Source of the DNA: an uncultured Mesonia sp.
GTDB lineage: Bacteria; Bacteroidota; Bacteroidia; Flavobacteriales; Flavobacteriaceae
Length of the DNA: 64,000 nt
Reading direction: 5' to 3'
Assembly (NCBI GenBank): GCA_958296185.1
Contig: CATQIB010000007.1
Coordinates: forward strand, 77,501 to 141,500
The notes below the pieces were generated by a model. The model searched no databases. It was not told the origin of the DNA and saw only the letters and a program-made list of their open reading frames with translations. This document shows positions 43,319-51,963 of this stretch, one piece after another; within the stretch, counting starts at the first letter, position 1, and each line of letters starts with the position of its first letter. The translations under genes were made by a program, and so were the position numbers.

Positions 43319-43348
43319 AAAAAAGCCTCTGAAATCAGAGGCTTTTTT
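43319..43348. terminator. Terminator downstream of aconitase
   Basis: A perfect stem of up to 13-14 bp (AAAAAAGCCTCTGA/TCAGAGGCTTTTTT, 43319-43332 with 43335-43348) around a tiny loop. A- and T-runs flank it. It serves aconitase on minus. Confidence 0.85.
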
Positions 43349-43372
43349 GGTTATTTAGGTAAGATTACCAGC

Positions 43373-45635
43373 TTAAGCATTCATCTTCTTAATCAAGTTA
43401 AGCGCAGAACCTTCTTTATACCATTCGATTTGATTCTCGTTATAGGTATGATTCGCTTTAATCACATCCTTAGAACCATCGGCGTGTACCACTTCAATAG
43501 TTAGCGGCTTGCCTGGTGCAAACGATTCTAAATCCGTAAAGTTAAAGGTATCGTCTTCTTGAATTAAATCATAATCGGATTCATTCGCAAAAGTGATACC
43601 TAACATACCTTGTTTTTTCAAGTTGGTTTCGTGAATACGGGCAAAAGATTTTACCAATACTACATATACCCCAAGGTGTCTAGGCTCCATAGCAGCGTGC
43701 TCTCGTGAAGAACCCTCACCGTAGTTGTGGTCTCCTACTACAACTGTAGGAATACCTGCAGCTTGTATTCACGCTGAGTATCGGGAACACCTCCATACTC
43801 GCCAGTCAATTGATTTTTAACAAAGTTGGTTTTCATGTTAAAGGCATTAACCGCTCCAATCAAACAGTTGTTTGAGATGTTATCAAGATGCCCTCTAAAA
43901 CGCAACCAAGGTCCGGCCATTGAAATATGGTCGGTGGTACATTTACCATGTGCTTTAATTAACAATTTAGCACCGGTGATATTTTTACCGTCCCAAGGCT
44001 CAAAAGGTGTTAGCAATTGTAAACGCTCAGAAGTTGGCGCCACTTTCACTTCTACCGAGCTACCATCTTTACGAGGTGCTACATAACCCGGATCTTCAAC
44101 ATCAAATCCTTTAGGAGGAAGTTCTAATCCTTTTGGTTCTTCTAGCATTACCTCTTCCCCATCTTCATTGATTAGTTTATCGCGAGTAGGGTCAAAATCT
44201 AATCTTCCCGAAATTGCAATGGCGGCTACCATTTCTGGCGAACCTACAAAGGCGTGGGTATTTGGGTTTCCATCGGCACGTTTTGAGAAGTTTCGGTTAA
44301 ACGAGTGCACAATGGTATTTTTCTCTTCGCCCTTACGGTCGCTTCTATCCCATTGCCCAATACAAGGCCCGCAAGCATTGGTAAAGATAGTTGCATCTAA
44401 ATCTTCAAAAATTTGAAGCAATCCATCGCGTTCAGCCGTATAACGAATCTGCTCTGATCCTGGGTTGATTCCAAAATCTGATTTTGCTTTTATGTTTTTA
44501 TCTACTGCTTGTTTAGCAATCGAGGCGGCACGGGTAAGGTCTTCATAAGAAGAGTTGGTACAAGAACCGATAAGTCCCCAATCTACCTGAATAGGCCAAC
44601 CATTCTTTTGCGCCTTCTCGCTCATTTCTGAAATAGGAGTAGCTAAATCTGGAGTAAATGGTCCGTTTAAATGCGGCTTAAGCGTTGATAAATCAATTTC
44701 GATAACTTCATCAAAATACTGCTCTGGGTTCGCGTAAACTTCGTCATCTCCGGTCAAGTACTCACGCACTTCGTTCGCAGCATCGGCCACATCATCACGA
44801 TTAGTTGCGCGCAAGAAACGCTCCATCGAATCATCGTAACCAAAGGTTGAAGTTGTGGCTCCTACTTCGGCTCCCATATTACAAATGGTTCCTTTTCCTG
44901 TACAAGACATCGCCTTAGCACCCGGACCAAAATATTCTATAATCGCACCAGTACCTCCTTTTACGGTTAAGATACCGGCTACTTTTAAAATAACATCTTT
45001 AGAGGCCGTCCAACCGTTTAATTGACCGGTTAACTTTACCCCGATTAATTTAGGGAATTTCAACTCCAAGGCATTCCTGCCATTACATCAACAGCATCTG
45101 CACCTCCAACACCAATGGCCACCATTCCTAGTCCACCAGCATTTACCGTATGTGAATCGGTACCAATCATCATTCCACCAGGAAATGCATAGTTCTCTAA
45201 TACCACTTGGTGAATAATACCAGCTCCTGGTTTCCAGAAACCTATGCCGTATTTGTTTGAAACCGACTCTAGGAAATCAAAAACCTCATTACTGGTTTCA
45301 TTGGCACGTTGTAAATCTTTTGCGGCTCCCTGTTTAGCTTGAATTAAGTGATCACAGTGTACCGTAGTAGGTACCTCCACTTTCTTTTTACCCGCTTGCA
45401 TAAACTGCAACAAAGCCATCTGTGCCGTTGCATCCTGACAAGCAATACGGTCTGGGGCAAAGTTTACATAATCGGTTGCTCGCTTATAAGCCGTAGTAGG
45501 CTCACCATCCCAAAGATGGGCGTAAAGTATTTTTTCTGAAAGCGTTAAGGGTTTACCCACAATCTCACGCGCCTTGTCTACACGCTCTGCGATTTGGTTG
45601 TAAACCTTTTTAATCATATCAATATCGTATGCCAT
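43373..45635 (-). pseudogene. acn: Aconitate hydratase, two frameshifts
   Basis: TCA-cycle enzyme interconverting citrate and isocitrate with a [4Fe-4S] cluster. The whole length, about 755 residues, matches the mitochondrial-type aconitase common in Bacteroidota, but is read in three frames. Part 1 (45635-45060) ends AGMPWS; restoring one base gives AGMPWELKFPKL. Part 2 (45069-43738) holds the cluster Cys regions [11 protein letters not shown] and [11 protein letters not shown] and ends after QREYK; one more base gives [15 protein letters not shown]. Part 3 (43690-43373) carries the C-terminal swivel end [21 protein letters not shown]. Both lost bases are a G on the coding strand. Two lesions in a central enzyme point to sequence error rather than true loss. 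Confidence 0.9.
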
Positions 45636-45739
45636 AGGTTTAATTGTTTTAAAGTGCTGCGAAAATAAGCAATTCCTATCAAATTAAAAAATAACTAGGC
45701 TTTTTAGCTTTTATCAGAAAAATAAGTAACAAAATCAAG

Positions 45740-45776
45740 AAAACCTTACTTAAAACGAGTCTAAATAAGGTTTTTT
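45740..45776 (-). terminator. Weak hairpin downstream of moxR
   Basis: AAAACCTTA (45740-45748) pairs with TAAGGTTTT (45766-45774) over a 17-base loop. It could end the foldase-moxR transcript. Weak because the loop is long and the minus-strand T-run is short. Confidence 0.35.
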
Positions 45777-45871
45777 ACTTAAAATTTAGCAGTATGAAAA
45801 TTTTAATTAACTATCTTACGATTCTATTAAAAATAAGGATAAAAACTTAACATAAAATCAATTTGTAATAT

Positions 45872-46825
45872 TTACAGTAGTTCAGCGATAATGCGTTCTT
45901 CGGTAAATCCTTCTGCTTCGGCTTTGTAATTTTTAATGATTCTATGTCGTAATATTCCGGTGGCAACCGCTTTAACGTCTGCTATATCGGGTGAAAATTT
46001 ACTTTTACTTGCGGCATGTGTTTTCGCCGCTAGAATTAAATTTTGTGAGGCACGTGGACCAGCACCCCAGTCTACATACTCCTTCACTAAATCGGGTGCA
46101 AATTCTCCCGCGGGTCGGGTTTTACCTACCAGTTTTACCGCATACTCTACCACATTGTCGGCAACTGGCATCTGCCTTATAAGATTTTGTAAAGAAGCGA
46201 TTTCATCGGCAGTAAATAGCGCTTTAATATTTTCTTTACGGATATTAGTCGTATTCTTTACCACGTTTACCTCTTCCTCATAGCTAGGGTACTCTAATAG
46301 TATAGAAAACATAAACCGATCTAACTGAGCTTCGGGCAAGGGATAGGTTCCTTCTTGTTCAATAGGGTTTTGAGTAGCCAAAACAAAATAAGGCAAGGGT
46401 AAGGCATAACTTTTTCCGGCCACGGTAACATGCTTTTCTTGCATTGCTTCTAGCAGTGCGGCTTGGGTTTTAGGTGGGGTTCGGTTGATCTCATCGGCCA
46501 GAACAATATTAGCAAAAACAGGTCCTTTAATAAATTTAAATTGACGTTTTTCATCCAATAACTCTGCACCTATAATATCGCTCGGCATTAAATCGGGTGT
46601 AAACTGTACCCGTTTAAAATCGAGCCCCAAAGCTTGCGAAATGGTTTGTACCATTAGGGTTTTTGCCAATCCAGGCACACCGATTAACAAAGCGTGACCT
46701 CCCGAAAAAACCGACCATAATATCTGATCAACCACTTTCTCTTGACCTACGATTACCTTGGCGATTTCGGTTTTTAATTCTTGGTATTTAGCTACAAACT
46801 GTTCTAGTTTTTGAACTTCTGTCAT
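45872..46825 (-). CDS. MoxR family AAA+ ATPase
   Basis: A 317-residue cytosolic AAA+ ATPase. Walker A is GVPGLAKT (49-56), Walker B IVLADEINRTPPKTQAALLEAMQE (near 110), and sensor 1 FVLATQNPIEQEGTYPLPEAQLDRF. The C-terminal lid has GAGPRASQNLILAAKTHA. MoxR ATPases act as chaperones for metal-cofactor or envelope complexes, usually beside DUF58/VWA partners. None is present here; instead it ends a run of parvulin foldases, with a three-base gap to the previous gene. Confidence 0.95.
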   Translation of the reverse strand: MTEVQKLEQFVAKYQELKTEIAKVIVGQEKVVDQILWSVFSGGHALLIGVPGLAKTLMVQTISQALGLDFKRVQFTPDLMPSDIIGAELLDEKRQFKFIKGPVFANIVLADEINRTPPKTQAALLEAMQEKHVTVAGKSYALPLPYFVLATQNPIEQEGTYPLPEAQLDRFMFSILLEYPSYEEEVNVVKNTTNIRKENIKALFTADEIASLQNLIRQMPVADNVVEYAVKLVGKTRPAGEFAPDLVKEYVDWGAGPRASQNLILAAKTHAASKSKFSPDIADVKAVATGILRHRIIKNYKAEAEGFTEERIIAELL

Positions 46826-46828
46826 ATT

Positions 46829-48286
46829 TTATTGCTTTAACCAGTTACTTTTAAAATCGCATTGCTTATAGTCATCGTTGATTTTGATGTAGGTATCCAT
46901 AATTTTTTCACGCTGCCATTTTTCTATGGATTTCAATTGTTTTTCGCGTAAAGCAAGCTCTTTAATTTTGGTGTAGTCTTGTGCATAATTTGCCAAGTGC
47001 TCCTCATGTTTTTTATTAACCGTTACTAATTTGAAGAATTTAGTTCCTGTTCTTGTTTGATCCATTAAAACGGAAGAAACTTCTCCCTCTTCCAAATTGT
47101 TTACCTGATCGTAAATAAGCGGATCGATGTCGGTTAATTCAAAACGGGTATCCCCTGATTTTGGATTGATTAATTTACCTCCATCTCCTTTGGTTTCTTT
47201 TTCTTCAGAATACAAACGTGCCGCCTCGTCAAAAGTAATTTCATTATTTACAATTTGAGTACGAATACTATCGATTTTCTTGCGTGCCGCTTGCACGGTT
47301 TCTTCGGTTACCTGAGGTATTAAGATAATATGTCGAATATCCAACACCTTTCCTTTTATCTTATCTAACTGTACAATATGGTAGCCAAACTCGGTTTTAA
47401 ACGGCTTACTTACCTCGCCTTCTTGCAAACTAAAAGCCACTTGCTTGAAGTCTTTGTCTAAAGGATCATTACGGGTAATACTCATTTGTCCTCCACGCAT
47501 ACTGGTTCCGTCTTGAGAATACAATACGGCCTTGGTAGAGAAACTAGCTCCGTTTTCTACAATATCGGTTCGCATTTCATTTAGACGGTCAATTACCTTT
47601 TGCTTTTCGCTTTGAGGTACTTCGGGTTTAATCACCAAATGTGCAATTTCTACCTCATCGCCAAATAAAGGACGTTCATCTTCTGGAATCGAGTTAAAAA
47701 AGCTACGCACTTCTTCGGGAGTTACTTCCATCTCGCCAACAATTTTATCCTGCATACGGCTACTTAAAGTACGTTCTTTATTGATTTTAAAAAGCTCCTC
47801 GCGTAAATCGGCCTCGGTATCTTTGCGATAAAAAGCCAGTACTTTTTCTATATCGCCCACTTGAGCCATCATACGGTCTAACTGCTGATCGATCATCGCG
47901 TTAATTTCATCGGCGCTTACCACAATGGTACTATCTAGCTGAGCGTGATGCGCATAGAGCTTATTCTCCATTAATCGCCCTACCAATTGGCAGTCGTTAA
48001 TCTGGCTCATATCCATACCTTGGGTTTTGGCATCAGCCTTCATTTTTAAAATATCACTTTCTAAAATCAAGTAATCTCCCACTACGGCAGCAATTCCATC
48101 CGCTTTAAAGCGCTGAAAGGTTTTCACCGAATCGGCTTGTTGAGCGAGTAATAATTGCTCTTCCTCGCCGGTGATTACCAAAGTACTGTCTTGTGGTGTG
48201 GTTTGCCCCCAGGCAGTTGCCAGAAGACCTAGACAAAACACCATGCTGCTAATAAAACTCTTCAAATTTTCTATTTTTAATTGCAT
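46829..48286 (-). CDS. SurA-like peptidylprolyl isomerase
   Basis: A 485-residue envelope foldase. An N-terminal hydrophobic signal precedes a SurA-like helical domain (GIAAVVGDYLILESDI to about 200), then two parvulin domains: EIAHLVIKPEVPQSEKQ (about 210-320, ending FGYHIVQLDKIKGK) and IRHIILIPQVTEE (about 320-430). It probably assists outer-membrane protein folding. Its first 38 bases overlap the upstream foldase gene. The order on the minus strand is foldase, lipoprotein foldase, this gene, moxR, probably one operon. Confidence 0.92.
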   Translation of the reverse strand: MQLKIENLKSFISSMVFCLGLLATAWGQTTPQDSTLVITGEEEQLLLAQQADSVKTFQRFKADGIAAVVGDYLILESDILKMKADAKTQGMDMSQINDCQLVGRLMENKLYAHHAQLDSTIVVSADEINAMIDQQLDRMMAQVGDIEKVLAFYRKDTEADLREELFKINKERTLSSRMQDKIVGEMEVTPEEVRSFFNSIPEDERPLFGDEVEIAHLVIKPEVPQSEKQKVIDRLNEMRTDIVENGASFSTKAVLYSQDGTSMRGGQMSITRNDPLDKDFKQVAFSLQEGEVSKPFKTEFGYHIVQLDKIKGKVLDIRHIILIPQVTEETVQAARKKIDSIRTQIVNNEITFDEAARLYSEEKETKGDGGKLINPKSGDTRFELTDIDPLIYDQVNNLEEGEVSSVLMDQTRTGTKFFKLVTVNKKHEEHLANYAQDYTKIKELALREKQLKSIEKWQREKIMDTYIKINDDYKQCDFKSNWLKQ

Positions 48287-49133
48287 TATCTATAATTTCT
48301 TTTTCTAATTCATCGGCCAGTTTCAACTTGCGTCGGTTGATTAAAATTTGTTTAATCGTCGGCTCCACATATTCTACCGGAGCCAATTCATTCCGAGCTT
48401 TAAAGTCTTTTATTTTCACTAAAAAGACGCTGCTCGAATCTTCAAGTTGCAAAAGTCTGGCTTGATTTTCTTTTATTTTTTGCTCATCGAGCAAAGGTAC
48501 ATCTTTTATCACTTCCGCTAAGTTATACCAAGTAGAATCATTAAATCTAAATTTTAAATAGGTGATGGCCTTGTCTTGTATATCAATTTGATCGTCATAA
48601 TTAAACCGATCAAAATTCTTTTTCAATTCTTTGGTGTTTTTAAAGTCCAATGGAATTTCTATATAACGCAAGCGCACTAAATTCTGATTGAGTTTAAAGT
48701 TTTCCTTATTCTCTTGGTAATAATCACGAATGGCTGTTTGGCTCACCGTAGTGTCTATACGTTGCCCTATGAGCATACTCTTATAAGCTTCACTGTATAG
48801 ATTTATTTTATACTGCTCTACCAATCGGTTAAACTCTTGTTGTTTTTCTTGAGATAGATTTATCTTCGCACGGTGCAGCAACAATTGCTCAGTGGCCCAA
48901 TCTTTTACATAATTGCGCAAAAAAATCACACTATCTTCACCTGTTAATTGCTTAGGCATCAAATCTAGTACTTGCTCTTCGTACAAGTAGTTATCATATA
49001 CTTTGGCCAGCGGAGTTTTTGATTCTGTAGGAACCAAAAGATCACACTGCACCAGTAGAAGTGCCAGTAAGCTAAGCAGGCTTAAGCGGATTTTATTCAA
49101 GTTCTTCTTGTAATTTTTCAAAAACCGACTCAT
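48249..49133 (-). CDS. Peptidylprolyl isomerase-like lipoprotein
   Basis: A 294-residue protein whose signal ends LLVQC (lipid Cys near residue 30). The rest resembles the SurA/PrsA helical chaperone scaffold (YLYEEQVLDLMPKQLTGEDSVIFLRNYVKDWATEQLLLHRAKINLSQE). It is without an obvious intact parvulin catalytic core, so it may be a chaperone rather than an isomerase. It overlaps the upstream foldase by 41 bases and the downstream one by 38, implying strong translational coupling. Confidence 0.82.
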   Translation of the reverse strand: MSRFLKNYKKNLNKIRLSLLSLLALLLVQCDLLVPTESKTPLAKVYDNYLYEEQVLDLMPKQLTGEDSVIFLRNYVKDWATEQLLLHRAKINLSQEKQQEFNRLVEQYKINLYSEAYKSMLIGQRIDTTVSQTAIRDYYQENKENFKLNQNLVRLRYIEIPLDFKNTKELKKNFDRFNYDDQIDIQDKAITYLKFRFNDSTWYNLAEVIKDVPLLDEQKIKENQARLLQLEDSSSVFLVKIKDFKARNELAPVEYVEPTIKQILINRRKLKLADELEKEIIDNAIKNRKFEEFY

Positions 49134-51031
49134 TTATGCTTATATTATTTTCGGCGCGCAACTGGGCAATCCAGTTTTCTTCCAATTGGTTTTGGTAAGC
49201 ATTGGCTACTTCCCCTCTAATTTCGGCCAAAGGCGGTATACCGGCTGGCTTCAACTCTTCTACCCATAACCAAACATACTGTCCGTTGTGTTTGTAAATC
49301 TTACTGCTGCCTGGTTTTGCTTTCAACTTAGAGGGTATTTGCTTATCCTTAAGCGAATAGCGCCCTTGATCAAATAACAGATTTTGTGCTCTAAAACGCT
49401 GCCTTAAAGCCGATGCATCTTCTGGATTTTTCGACCAGGCTTTGCGTAACTTTCTAAGTGTTTTCTTATCTGGCCCAGAGGCTATAGTTGCTTTAAATTG
49501 CGCTGGTTTTTTAAAATCTTTTGCATGTTGTTCATAAAACTGTTGTAAACCAAGCGAATCCTTATTGCTTGCCTCCCATACTTTCTGCTGCATCAAATCA
49601 AACAAAAGCAAACCGTTTTTGTACTCTTCTATTATACCAGCATACTCTGCATTATACTCATCTAAATGTTCTTTATAGTAGCGTTTCTTTTCAAGCTTAA
49701 TGTAGTTTTTAAGCAATTGTTTTACCCATTGGTTTTTAACAAATTCATTTCGCGGCGTTTTCACTTGATTAATCACTAAGTAACTAAAGAAATTCGCGTA
49801 GGTTTTGGTTTCTTTAGGAAATTTAACCACAAAATCTTCGGGTAGTTTTTCGCTTAAAGCGGATTTATCTTTAGTGGTAAAAAAAATCTTCTTGAATAAA
49901 ATCGGTAAAGAATGCCAAAGCCTCAGGGTTTTCTTCTACCTCAATAGTCGAATCAATTTTTTTAATAATATCGGCATCTATCATTTGCGCACGCACATCT
50001 TGTTGTACTTGTCTCGCTAATTGATCTTTCATATCGCTAAATGGCAGTAAATCTTGCTTAAAAACAAGCTTGATCAAATGCCAACCAAATTCGGTTTTTA
50101 CCGGCTCAGAAATAGGGTTTTCTTCGCTCAAAGCAAAGGCAGCCTCTTCAAACTTAGCGCTCATCAAACTAGCTTTTTCAAAGGCTTTTAATTCTCCACC
50201 ATTTCCTGCGGTATTGGTATCTTCGCTATATTGCTTGGCCATATCGGCAAAACTTGCTCCTTGTTTTATACGCTCGGCAATGGCTTTAATCTTTTGTTCT
50301 GCATCTTGCCCACCTTCTTTATCGGTAAGCATAATGTGGGCCACTTTTACGCGTCCGCCAGCCTCGCGTTTTCCCGTTACATGTATGAGGTGATAACCAA
50401 ATCGGGTTTTTACTGGATCAGACACCTCACCCACCGCAGTAGCATAGGCCGCCGTTTCAAAGGGGTAAATCATTTTAAAGGGTCCGAACCAACCCAGCTG
50501 ACCTTGGTTCTCGGTTACACTAGGATCATCTGAATATTTCAAAGCCGCCGCTTGAAAACTCATCCCCTCGTCTATTTCTTTCTTTATAGCCACAGCACGC
50601 TGGTAAACTGCCAGTGAGTCTTTTGCTGTGGCATCTTTTGGCCATTGCAATAAAATATGGGATGCTTCAAGCACGTGCTGTTTGCGTTTGTACGCCTCTT
50701 TTACCAACTCATCTGTAGCGGTGGTATTGCGCATAAATTTATCGGCCAATTGCATGCGATAAATATTATATTCTGCGCGATGACTTTGTAAAGTATCTAA
50801 TTGCAGTGCATAGGCTTCGTTTAATTTTAACTTATAATCAATAAATAAATCTAAGTACGATTGCGCATCCCTATCTTCTGGATCTAACAAATCAAGGTTT
50901 TTAGAGAACACCCGTTTAAACTCTTCGGCCATTACCGGCTCATCGTTAATTTTAAGTAAAACTTGTTCTTGATCTTGAGCCCAAAGCAAACTGCCAAAGC
51001 TTAAAAAACAAAGCAAAACGATTTTTTTCAT
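49093..51031 (-). pseudogene. Peptidylprolyl isomerase, frameshifted at a T8 tract
   Basis: A two-parvulin envelope foldase of about 646 residues, read in two frames. Part 1 (51031-49871) has a signal peptide, the helical domain, and two PpiC domains (HILLQWPKDATAKDSL and KVAHIMLTDKEGGQDAEQ). Part 2 (49830-49093) is the C-terminal chaperone segment. On the coding strand GA-T8-ACC puts part 1 into a stop (EDFFYH); with seven T the reading continues EDFFTTKDKSALSEKLPEDF into part 2. The tract is at 49879-49886. Extra T in a homopolymer suggests a sequencing error, though slippage or phase variation cannot be excluded. Confidence 0.87.
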
Positions 51032-51149
51032 GATTTCTTTATTAATTCGCCCAAAAATAACAATTCTATAGCGTTAAACAAGCATAAATAAAACGCATAA
51101 AATAGAAAATTAATATCTTAGCTACCGAAAAATTTTTAGCCCATCGATT

Positions 51150-51608
51150 ATGAAATACAAAATTGAAATAAAGGTAGCGGTTCCTCGCCACGTTTTTATC
51201 GAAAAAATGGATTCGATAGAAAATTTAAAGCACTGGCAAGAAGGATTGCTCGAAGCTAGTCCGATTACCGCTGTTCAAGGCGAAGCAGGCAGTAAAATGA
51301 AACTGCGCTACAAAATGAACAACCGCGAAATTGAAATGGTAGAAGAAATCATCAGTATTAAGCTTCCCGAATCCATGACTGCTGAATACACCACTCGAGG
51401 GGTGAAAAACATTCAACACAATACATTTATCGATAATGCCGATGGCACCACTACCTGGATTGCCGATAACGAATTTATTTTCTCAAGTTTAGCATTGAAA
51501 GTCATGGGGTTTTTGATGCCCAAAGCTTTTAAAAAGCAAAGCTATAAATACATGGAGGCTTTTAAAAATTTTGCCAAAAACGGCACCAGTTTAGTAAAAG
51601 AAGCATGA
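51150..51608 (+). CDS. SRPBCC family protein
   Basis: A 152-residue single-domain protein of the START/SRPBCC (polyketide cyclase-like) fold: short beta strand (KYKIEIKVAVP), two helices (HVFIEKMDSIENLKHW), a long antiparallel sheet and a C-terminal helix (KQSYKYMEAFKNFAKNG). Such proteins bind lipids or other hydrophobic ligands. Ligand unknown. The downstream small gene starts at its stop (ATGA overlap). Confidence 0.85.
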   Translation: MKYKIEIKVAVPRHVFIEKMDSIENLKHWQEGLLEASPITAVQGEAGSKMKLRYKMNNREIEMVEEIISIKLPESMTAEYTTRGVKNIQHNTFIDNADGTTTWIADNEFIFSSLALKVMGFLMPKAFKKQSYKYMEAFKNFAKNGTSLVKEA

Positions 51609-51841
51609 GAAACTTAGAACTTATTTGGGACTTCCGTGGTCCTGATGCCGAAAAAACAGCGCAACACCACCTGATTCATCTAAAAGAATACAACCAACGA
51701 GAAAATTTAGGGCTAAGTGTTTTTAAACAAGTACAAATTAACGCTATGCATTGGGAGGCTTATTTGGTTTGTCCTGAGTCGTTAATGCCTCGTTTGCGCG
51801 ATGCGCTAAAACCTCACCGAGCAAGAGTACATCTGCAATAA
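51605..51841 (+). CDS. Hypothetical protein, 78 residues, coupled to SRPBCC gene
   Basis: I do not recognise a named family. The protein is compact, mixed alpha/beta, with no signal or membrane segment (core LIWDFRGPDAEKTAQHHLIHLKEYNQRENL and EAYLVCPESLMPRLRDALKPHRARVHLQ). The ATGA overlap with the SRPBCC gene and good coding quality make it a real gene; the two products may act together. Confidence 0.65.
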   Translation: MRNLELIWDFRGPDAEKTAQHHLIHLKEYNQRENLGLSVFKQVQINAMHWEAYLVCPESLMPRLRDALKPHRARVHLQ

Positions 51842-51904
51842 AAACCGATCACCGCCCATAACCGTAAGTAATTAAACTTAGCTTCATCAAAAACGCCCAT
51901 CAAT

Positions 51905-51944
51905 AAAAAAATCCCTTGCCTAAATATGACAAGGGATTTTTTTT
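51905..51944. terminator. Bidirectional terminator, SRPBCC operon / carB
   Basis: Stem AATCCCTTG/CAAGGGATT (about 51910-51918 and 51930-51938) with A- and T-runs outside. It lies between convergent genes. Confidence 0.87.
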
Positions 51945-51963
51945 AATCGTATTAGGCTTTCTT

